NCBI GenBank assembly: GCA_017533825.1
Contig: JAFWIE010000078.1
Span: 1 to 64,000, forward strand
Direction: 5' to 3'
From: Atopobiaceae bacterium
GTDB taxonomy: Bacteria > Actinomycetota > Coriobacteriia > Coriobacteriales > Atopobiaceae
Length of the DNA: 64,000 bases
Made by a program: the position numbers and the translations under genes. Position 1 is the first letter of the stretch, and each line of letters begins with the position of its first letter. Of this stretch, positions 54,907 through 61,992 are shown piece by piece. The notes below the pieces were generated by a model. The model was not told where the DNA came from and ran no database searches. It worked only from the letters and a program-made list of their open reading frames with translations.

Positions 54907-57819
54907 CTAAGCCTCCTCGGAACTGGAAGTGTCGGATTTCGCCGCATCTGAGCCCGAATCCGCGGTCTCGCCAGCATCCGATTCGTCTTCCATGCCGCTC
55001 ACGCGCTTGTTCACTTCATCGCGCACCTGCTGCAACTCATCGTCTGCCTCTTCCTCGGTCAGGAACGTCGGCTTTTTGCCAATCTCGGCCACGCCCATGT
55101 CGCGTAACGTCTGTACCTGCTTGTCGTAGGGAACGCCCACAATCCTCAAGCTGCTCAGCATGCCAATCTCGCCGAGCGTACCGTAGTTGGCCTTCTCGAC
55201 ATAGGGCAGATACAACGCATTCCACTGCCTCTCGGCAAGCAGGGAGAAGTCCTTGAGAGGGTTCCCATGCAGCACCAACGCGTTGAACTTGACTTTGGGC
55301 AGGGCATGTACGTCTGCGATTTGGTTGTGGTCAAGTAGCAGGCGCACCATGGGATTCGAGCTGCCCGCACTCATCTTTTCCAGCGCGTCGATACTCGACA
55401 CCTGATTGTGTCCCAGATCAAGGTCGTGGAGAACGGCACACGAGTTGGACAAGGCCGACACGTCGCTTATCTGATTGGAATCCAACATCAGGACCTCAAG
55501 ATTGGACTTGTCCTCGAGTCCGGCCAGGGAACCAATCTGGTTGTCGTTCGCCACAAGGCTCGTGAGTGCCGAGCACCCGGCAAGGTCTTTGAGGGATGAG
55601 AGCTTGTTGGTCGCGACGTTGAGCACAAGGAGGTCGGTAAAGTCATTTTGCAGCGCGGACAGGTCTGTGATCTGGTTGTCTTGCAAGAAGAGCGTCTTCA
55701 TCTTGGCACACGTCGCCAATTTCTTTGTGTCCGTCACCTGGCAATGCGACACGTCGAGCATCTGGAGCCCCACGAGCGAGTCACAGAAGTCTAGGTCCGT
55801 CAGCTGGTTGCGCGCGAGGTTCAATTCAGAGAGTCCGCTGCAACCGACCAAGCCCGACGCGTCCGAGATGTTGTTGCGCTGAGCATGGACCGTTCTCAGG
55901 TTGTCGTGATTCTCCAGCCCGTCTAGGCTCTGGAGCCTGTTGCCATCAACCGCCACCAACCAAATCTTCTCGCAGGGTTTGAGTACCGATATGTCGGATA
56001 TCTCGTTGTTGGAAATCTCCAAGGAGTGGAGTTGCACGCAGCTCCCAAGCGGCGTGATGTCGGCCACATGGTTGTTGGAAAGCCGCACGTCTTTCAGCTC
56101 TTCGTGGTTAGCCAGCGGAGATATATCCGTAATGGAGTTGTCTTCGGCACTTAGGATGCGCAGCGATGGACAGTTCTCCGTCCAGTCAAGGCTCGACAAG
56201 TTGCACGCATCCAAGCTCACGTAATACAAGCTGGGCATGTCGGCAAGGTACTGCTCGACACCACTTGGCACTTCCGACTGCGAAATCGTCAGCTCTCCAA
56301 GGCCCTGCATTGCCTTAAGGAATCCTATGTCGTTGACACCCTCGACATCCTCAAGGGCAAAAACGGCCAAATTGGGAAACCTCGTCAGCCCATCGCCAAG
56401 ATTTGCGATGGTGGAGTTCTGTAGGTAGAGCTTCTCTATGGACGGCATGTCCTTGGGAAAGAGCGTACCGAGGTCGGCATCGACGAGCCGGGAAAGATAC
56501 AGCCGCGTGCAAGTCGAGCATTCAGATAAGGGCGCCAACGTTGTGAATCCCGTACACCTCGTCATGGTCAAATCCGTCAGGCCTTGCTTCTGTGCGATTT
56601 GTTCGATTTGCTCATCCGTAACGACGCAATTGCTCAACTCGACGTGCGTTACTTCGGGATCTGCAAGCATCTTCTCCAGATCGTCGTTCGCCAGCGTGGC
56701 ATCCTCGAACTTCGCCCTATCCGATTGCTGATTAGTTATCGTTCTCGACGAGTCAAACCCGAGAACGACGACAATGGCGAGCACGACGGCCACAGCCACG
56801 CCCACCGCGATGAGAATGCGCCGCTTCGGGTTCGGGCGAGCGTGCCGACGCCGTCCCGGCGCGATGGCGGTTTCGGATGAGGAGATTTCGGGTGGCGATG
56901 CCGACGCAACCGCGTGGGAGCGAGTCTTCTCGTCGGATCCGGACGAGAGGTCGTCTTTGCTCGACTGCAACGCTTCCTGAGGGCGGGTCCCGTCCTCGGA
57001 AGCCGCCGTATCCCGCTCGTCGACCTCAGCGACCTGATGGAGACCCTCCATCAGCTTTTTCACGCTCTTCGTGCGCGCGCGATAGTCAAGCTCGAGCGCC
57101 CGCATCAGAGCATCCTCCGCTGCTTTCGGCATCTTTGCACCGAGCGCCGACGGACGCTTGAGATCGTCGGCAAAGGTGCGCTTGAGGCTGTCGCTCGGCA
57201 CCTGGCCCGTCAGTGCGTGATAGATGGTCGCTGCCAGTGCATACACATCGGTCCATGGACCCTGCGTCGACAAATCGCTGTACTGCTCGGGTGGCGCGTA
57301 GCCCGGCTTTACCATGATGGTACGACGCATCGTGTCGTCGGTGGCCAATACCGAGCCAAAATCAAGCAACACCCCGGTGCCATCGGGACGAATCCTGATG
57401 TTGTCTGGACTCACGTCGCGATGCAGCAGACCCGCCTTGTGGAGGCTCGTGAGAGCATCGGCCACCGAAGCGAGGGCATCAAGCGTCGTTGGCAAGTCCA
57501 AGGCACCGTTGGCCGAGATGATGCGGACAAGGTCCACACCCACGACATACTCCATAATCAGGCATGCGTAATCGTCCGTGGCAAGGTAGTCGCGCACGGC
57601 AGCGATGCCCCGATGCCGGGAATACTGCGCGAGCGATCGAGCCTCACGCAAGTATCGTTCTCGTTGCGCGGGATCGGAGTCCGTGAATATCTTTATTGCG
57701 ACATCGACGTTGAGCAGGTCGTCATGCGCCCGCCACGTCTCTCCGAAGCCGCCCGCCCCTATGCGCTCAAGCAAGACATAGCGGTCGGCAATCCTCTCGC
57801 CTGAAGATATCTGCCCCAT
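54907..57819 (-). CDS. Receptor-type Ser/Thr kinase with extracellular leucine-rich repeats
   Basis: 970 aa. Kinase domain (about 12-275): glycine loop ERIGAGGFGETWRA, Lys in VDVAIKIF, catalytic LLHRDVSPDNIRIRP (Asp and Asn kept, but D-V-S-P instead of D-L-K-P), LLDFGS, and APPEQY for the activation segment. A Ser/Glu-rich juxtamembrane part precedes one membrane helix (about 335-357, ILIAVGVAVAVVLAIVVVL). Outside are about 20 leucine-rich repeats (LSNCVVTDEQIEQ to VHALPKVKFNALVLHGNPL), many with N-x-I-x-D or DNQITDLSAL, of the SDS22/internalin type, and a final acidic Ser tail. The LRR ectodomain is unlike PASTA kinases. It precedes the FHA-ABC gene by 3 bases, so it probably phosphorylates it. 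Confidence 0.92.
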   Translation of the reverse strand: MGQISSGERIADRYVLLERIGAGGFGETWRAHDDLLNVDVAIKIFTDSDPAQRERYLREARSLAQYSRHRGIAAVRDYLATDDYACLIMEYVVGVDLVRIISANGALDLPTTLDALASVADALTSLHKAGLLHRDVSPDNIRIRPDGTGVLLDFGSVLATDDTMRRTIMVKPGYAPPEQYSDLSTQGPWTDVYALAATIYHALTGQVPSDSLKRTFADDLKRPSALGAKMPKAAEDALMRALELDYRARTKSVKKLMEGLHQVAEVDERDTAASEDGTRPQEALQSSKDDLSSGSDEKTRSHAVASASPPEISSSETAIAPGRRRHARPNPKRRILIAVGVAVAVVLAIVVVLGFDSSRTITNQQSDRAKFEDATLANDDLEKMLADPEVTHVELSNCVVTDEQIEQIAQKQGLTDLTMTRCTGFTTLAPLSECSTCTRLYLSRLVDADLGTLFPKDMPSIEKLYLQNSTIANLGDGLTRFPNLAVFALEDVEGVNDIGFLKAMQGLGELTISQSEVPSGVEQYLADMPSLYYVSLDACNLSSLDWTENCPSLRILSAEDNSITDISPLANHEELKDVRLSNNHVADITPLGSCVQLHSLEISNNEISDISVLKPCEKIWLVAVDGNRLQSLDGLENHDNLRTVHAQRNNISDASGLVGCSGLSELNLARNQLTDLDFCDSLVGLQMLDVSHCQVTDTKKLATCAKMKTLFLQDNQITDLSALQNDFTDLLVLNVATNKLSSLKDLAGCSALTSLVANDNQIGSLAGLEDKSNLEVLMLDSNQISDVSALSNSCAVLHDLDLGHNQVSSIDALEKMSAGSSNPMVRLLLDHNQIADVHALPKVKFNALVLHGNPLKDFSLLAERQWNALYLPYVEKANYGTLGEIGMLSSLRIVGVPYDKQVQTLRDMGVAEIGKKPTFLTEEEADDELQQVRDEVNKRVSGMEDESDAGETADSGSDAAKSDTSSSEEA

Positions 57820-57882
57820 GCCGTCTCCCGTCGTAGCTCACCAGATTCGAATCGTCAACCGCTACGTCAACTCAAGTACGCG

Positions 57883-58488
57883 CTATACGGACAAGGCCGC
57901 CTTGAAGGCTGCGAGCAGCTCGTCGAACTCCTCGAACGCAGGAATCTCCGGATAATCCGCCTTGATCTGGTCCGTGCTGCGGAAGAGGAAGCCGGCCCTG
58001 CTCGCCTGTATCATCGCGAGGTCGTTGAACGAGTCCCCCGTGGCGATGGTATCGAACCCCATGCCCTGCAGGCCACGCACCGTCGTGAGCTTGGACTCGG
58101 GGCAGCGCATCCGCACGCCCGCAACCATGCCCTCGGCGTCAATCTCCAGCGAGTTGCAGAAGAGCGTGGGCCACCCCAGCTTGGCCATGAGCGGCTTCGC
58201 GAACTCCTCGAACGTATCGGAGATGATGATGACCTGGCTTAGGGTGCGCAGCTCGTCGAGGAACTCCTTCGCGCCAGGCAACGGGTCGATGGTGGCGATG
58301 ACGTCCTGGATCTGCTTGAGCCCCAGGCCATGCTCGCGCAGGATGTCCATGCGGAAGCGCATCAGCTTGTCGTAGTCCGGCTCGTCGCGCGTGGTGCGGC
58401 GCAGCTCGGGTATGCCTGTCGCTTCCGAGAACGCAATCCAAATCTCGGGGACGAGCACGCCCTCCATGTCCAGGCAGCATACGTTCAT
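57883..58488 (-). CDS. thrH: Phosphoserine phosphatase / homoserine phosphotransferase
   Basis: 201 aa. HAD family with MNVCCLDMEGVLVPEIWIA (D-M-E-G, the ThrH-specific form of motif I), LREHGLGLKQIQDVI, VIISDTFEEFAKPLM, and GDSFNDLAMI (motif III). The order and length match ThrH of Pseudomonas, which dephosphorylates phosphoserine and can pass phosphate to homoserine. ATG 58488 has AAGGAGGG upstream. Monocistronic by position, with 63 bases to the kinase gene. Confidence 0.9.
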   Translation of the reverse strand: MNVCCLDMEGVLVPEIWIAFSEATGIPELRRTTRDEPDYDKLMRFRMDILREHGLGLKQIQDVIATIDPLPGAKEFLDELRTLSQVIIISDTFEEFAKPLMAKLGWPTLFCNSLEIDAEGMVAGVRMRCPESKLTTVRGLQGMGFDTIATGDSFNDLAMIQASRAGFLFRSTDQIKADYPEIPAFEEFDELLAAFKAALSV

Positions 58489-58631
58489 AGGCCCTCCTTC
58501 GGCTTTGCCGATCGAATGTCGTCCAAGTCACCCTCCTACTGTAGCGCAACATGCCCAGAGGGTCGGCGGAAGGTTTCCGGGAGGTCTTGCCTGCGGGCGT
58601 TGGCTTACGCAAAGGCACCGTCCTCGCAACG

Positions 58632-60332
58632 CTACAGACTGCGATAGTAGTCCTCAAGGTGCGGACGGGCGGCGACATAGGCTTCCTCGAGGCCCTTGTC
58701 GAACTGGCTGCCCATACCTTCCATGATGATGGCGTCGGCCTTCTCGAAGGACATCGCTTCCTTGTAGACGCGCTTGCTCACGAGCGCGTCGTAGACGTCG
58801 GCAATCGCCATGATGCGCGCCTCGAGCGGGATGTCCTCCCCCGCCAGGCCCTCGGGATACCCCGAACCGTCCCAGCGCTCATGATGGTAGTGCGCCACGT
58901 TCTCGGCAATGTGATGGAAGTCCTCGTCGTCGGTATTCTTGAGGATCTCGTGCACGATGCGGGCGCCCTCGGCTGCATGCGCCTTCATCTTCTGGAACTC
59001 CTCGGCCGTGAAGCGCCCCGGCTTGCGAAGCACGGCATCGTCGACGGCAATCTTTCCCAGGTCGTGCATGGGCGCCGCCTTGATGACGTCGCGGCAGAAG
59101 TCATCCGAGAGCTCATATGCGCCACTCGCACGCATCTGCGCGATGAGCAGCCGCACACCCTCGCTCGTACGCTTGATGTGCCCACCCGTTGAGTTGTCGC
59201 GACTCTCGACCATCATTGCCATGCCCATGACGAGGTTGTCGTGCATCTCCACGATGTGCGCGGTCTTTTTGCTCACCTCGTCCTGCAGCGTGGCGTTGAA
59301 GGTGTTGAGCAGCTTGATGTAGCGCTGCTCCTCAGTATCGTCCACGAGGAAGAGCTGGTAGCCACGCTTGCGTTTCCCACTAAAGAGGTAGTGCACGGTC
59401 ACGCGATAGGTGTGCTCGCCTCGCTCATACACCGCGCTCGCCTCGTTCTCGTCGGCTTCGAACGCCTCAATCCAAGGGAGCAGCGTGGCGGCTATGGTGG
59501 CATCCTGTGCCAGAGGCTTGTCGACCGTCAGCTCCTCAAGCTGTGGGAACACACGCTTGGCAATCGCGTTGCTGCCGAGGTAGTTGAGCTTGTGGTCGAA
59601 GGAGACAAAGCCCGTCTCGCCCGTTTGCACGAGCGAGTCTATGGCGGAGTCCGTCACGTCATACAGGCTGATGCGATGCGCGATGACCAGGTACAGGACC
59701 AACGCGATGTCGTAGGCCACCGGCAGAAGCTCCACCGTCGGCACGACGCGCCTCCCCCCAAAGAAGGAGACCATGGCAACGGCCTCGGTGAGGAAGAGCA
59801 GGCCGAGGGTCTTGCGTGATACCTGCTTCTTGTTTCGGTAGCTGTAGATGATAGCGGCCATGCTCGCACCCACATAGAGGATGACGAGCGCGATGAAGGC
59901 CGTGTGCATGGGTCCGTACACCTTCGTGAGCACCGGCACACCCCCGACGAGGTCGAAGGTCACATCGCGGTAGAAGGCTGTGGAGAAGGGCGCGGACGTG
60001 CCCACGGCAAGCGCGGAGGCATAGACGATGGTACTTGCCACAAAGAGCGCGACACGCATGCGCCTGCTCACCTCAATCGTACACAGGCTGAAGACGGCAA
60101 GCATGAGGATGAGAGTCAGGTAGCATCCCCCCACATAGGAGAGTTTGTTTGCGATGAGCGCCTCGCCTAGGGTTCGCGCGCTCGCCAGGAGCACGTAGCC
60201 CAGGTTGGTCACAGGAACGAGCGCAAAGATGAGCGTGATGTGGATGTCGAGGTGTTTGTGCCAGATGTAGAGGTAGGCGATCATAAGGGCCATCGCCACC
60301 ACGAAGACACCCACGTAATACCAAGCTACCAT
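58632..60332 (-). CDS. HD-GYP phosphodiesterase with 7TM sensor and PAS-like domain
   Basis: 566 aa. The N-terminal ~230 residues have seven membrane helices like the histidine-kinase-associated 7TM sensor (YYVGVFVVAMALMIAYLYIW, LTLILMLAVFSLC, RVALFVASTIVYASALAV, LLPVAYDIALVLYLVIAHR). A PAS-like middle (TGETGFVSFDHKLNYLGSNA) leads to a coiled linker and an HD-GYP domain: GGHIKRTSEGV, MHDLGKIAVDDAVLRKPG, EGARIVHEIL, YHHERWDGSGYPEGLAGEDIPLEARI (two parts), IADVYDALVS. All metal-binding His/Asp and the GYP are present, so it should cleave cyclic-di-GMP. No GGDEF protein is in the window. Confidence 0.93.
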   Translation of the reverse strand: MVAWYYVGVFVVAMALMIAYLYIWHKHLDIHITLIFALVPVTNLGYVLLASARTLGEALIANKLSYVGGCYLTLILMLAVFSLCTIEVSRRMRVALFVASTIVYASALAVGTSAPFSTAFYRDVTFDLVGGVPVLTKVYGPMHTAFIALVILYVGASMAAIIYSYRNKKQVSRKTLGLLFLTEAVAMVSFFGGRRVVPTVELLPVAYDIALVLYLVIAHRISLYDVTDSAIDSLVQTGETGFVSFDHKLNYLGSNAIAKRVFPQLEELTVDKPLAQDATIAATLLPWIEAFEADENEASAVYERGEHTYRVTVHYLFSGKRKRGYQLFLVDDTEEQRYIKLLNTFNATLQDEVSKKTAHIVEMHDNLVMGMAMMVESRDNSTGGHIKRTSEGVRLLIAQMRASGAYELSDDFCRDVIKAAPMHDLGKIAVDDAVLRKPGRFTAEEFQKMKAHAAEGARIVHEILKNTDDEDFHHIAENVAHYHHERWDGSGYPEGLAGEDIPLEARIMAIADVYDALVSKRVYKEAMSFEKADAIIMEGMGSQFDKGLEEAYVAARPHLEDYYRSL

Positions 60333-60448
60333 GTCGCAAAGTCTCCCGTTCTTGACCGTACGCTTCGAGACATTGTAGTACGACTATGAATGCCGCTTGA
60401 CGCGGAACTATGCGACGGGTGTCTGGCAAACGCTCTCAGCGACGCCCA

Positions 60449-60991
60449 TCAGGTATCGTAGAAAAGGGCGATGCCGCGCTCGGTGTCTTCCACGTGGGTC
60501 GCTTTTGGCTCGCGCTGGATAATGCGCACGTAAGCGAGGTCTCCCGTACAACCCGCGAGGTGTATGACGGCAAGAAACCATCCCAGCAGGGGGAAGCCCT
60601 GCGACCACGGCACCACAAGTAGCGCGATGCTGACGAGCACTGCGGGAGCGAGCAGCACCGCACAGAAGCGGCGCCGACGCAGCATCGTCCCGGCCGCCGA
60701 CGTGTAGAGCATCCAGTCGGTGAACCCGAAGCGTATGCGCGCGCTGAACCCCGTCAGCAGCATGAACGCCCCGGCATGCACCAACTCGTGGACCGGCAAC
60801 GCAACGATGCTGATGAGCACGAGTGCCACGAACCACAGCAGCCCCACCGCCTCGTGAGGGAGGACAAGGGCCGCCACTACGCCCACGAGAATGCCGAAGA
60901 CGAGAATGCCCATGCTCGCCCATACCATCTGTTGCTGCAGCGTTTGGTCTTCCAGCAGTTCTATGTCTGCCAACCTTCTCATGCGCTGCAT
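60449..60991 (-). CDS. DUF3267-like membrane metallopeptidase
   Basis: About 180 aa from ATG 60991; the start is uncertain because the frame stays open to 61099 and no start has a clear ribosome site. Four to five membrane helices, with LPVHELVHAGAFMLLTGFSA carrying H-E-x-x-H, and GCTGDLAYVRIIQ supplying a possible third ligand Asp, as in DUF3267 and related site-2-like membrane peptidases. Substrate unknown. It is divergent from the MBL hydrolase gene. Confidence 0.7.
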   Translation of the reverse strand: MQRMRRLADIELLEDQTLQQQMVWASMGILVFGILVGVVAALVLPHEAVGLLWFVALVLISIVALPVHELVHAGAFMLLTGFSARIRFGFTDWMLYTSAAGTMLRRRRFCAVLLAPAVLVSIALLVVPWSQGFPLLGWFLAVIHLAGCTGDLAYVRIIQREPKATHVEDTERGIALFYDT

Positions 60992-61129
60992 GGTAGCGAT
61001 GATTCGTCGTGCGCCGGACTTCTCTCGCCCAGACGTAGCACAAGCGTTACAGAGCCGCTTCATTCGGGCCCAACATGGCGCCTTTCGGTACAATCGCATG
61101 GGAATACGAGGCTCTCGGAGGGCTGACTG

Positions 61130-61882
61130 ATGACAAACAGGTTATGGGTGCTGGGCAGCGCGGGATGGATGCCCGCCGCCGGTTGCGAGACGAGCTGCCT
61201 GCTCGTGGAGCTCGACGACGAGCTGGTGATGCTCGACGCCGGAACGGGCGTGGCCAACCTCGCACTCGCCTCTGAGGCGCTGGAGCGACACGATCACCTG
61301 AGCATCGTGCTCTCGCACTACCATCTCGACCATGTGGTCGGACTCATGTACCTCAAGCGCTTCGTAGCCAACATGCGCGTGGACGTGTATGGGCCGGGCA
61401 TCCCCGTGTATCCGCGCAGTACCGCCGACTACGTATCTGACCTCCTGCAAGACGCCTTGTACTCCGCCGGTAGCGAGGGATTTGCCCGCGAGGTACGCTA
61501 CCACGACTACGCCGGCCGCGACTTTTACGTTGGCAACGTCAAGGTGGCCGTTCGTCCACAGCGGCATTCTGCGCCCTCCTTCGAGCTGAGACTCGCCGAC
61601 GCCGTGACCTACGCTACCGACACGACCTTCTCACCCGCAGTATGGGGGGCTCCCGCACCCACAAAGGTGCTTCTCCATGAATGCTGGCAGGTGGGAGACG
61701 GTGACCCCCGTCACACGAGTATTGAGGCACTGGTAGCCGGACTGCCGACCGACCGATTCGAGCGCACGCTGCTCGTGCACCAGAACCCCGAATGGGACGA
61801 GACGGCCCGCACGGAGGTCGCGCGCATCGCGGAGCGCCACGGCATGGAGCTCGCCCGCGACGGCATGGTCTTGCCCCTCTGA
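61130..61882 (+). CDS. MBL-fold hydrolase (ribonuclease Z-like superfamily)
   Basis: 250 aa, ATG behind GGAGGG. Metal motif VLSHYHLDHVVGLMYL (H-x-H-x-D-H), preceded by LVELDDELVMLDAGTGV, with a later His in RPQRHSAPS, Asp in TYATDTTF, and LLHECWQ plus LVHQNPEW near the end. The E-C-W pattern fits the ElaC/arylsulfatase-like branch. Possible phosphodiesterase or arylesterase; not a full RNase Z, which is longer (about 305 aa). The promoter box TACAAT lies at about 61088-61093. Confidence 0.85.
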   Translation: MTNRLWVLGSAGWMPAAGCETSCLLVELDDELVMLDAGTGVANLALASEALERHDHLSIVLSHYHLDHVVGLMYLKRFVANMRVDVYGPGIPVYPRSTADYVSDLLQDALYSAGSEGFAREVRYHDYAGRDFYVGNVKVAVRPQRHSAPSFELRLADAVTYATDTTFSPAVWGAPAPTKVLLHECWQVGDGDPRHTSIEALVAGLPTDRFERTLLVHQNPEWDETARTEVARIAERHGMELARDGMVLPL

Positions 61883-61886
61883 CACA

Positions 61887-61937
61887 AAGGGGACTGTTCT
61901 CCGCAGGACAACAATTCGTTCCCCGTTGTCCCCCCTT
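61887..61937 (+). terminator. Possible terminator hairpin before metG
   Basis: Outer AAGGGG/CCCCTT (61887-61892, 61932-61937) and inner GGACAAC/GTTGTCC (61906-61912, 61925-61931) could fold after the hydrolase stop. No T-run, so weak. Confidence 0.35.
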
Positions 61938-61992
61938 GGCCAACTTGTGCGATAATCCCTTCGTCAACGAACAACCCCACGAGAGGAGCACC

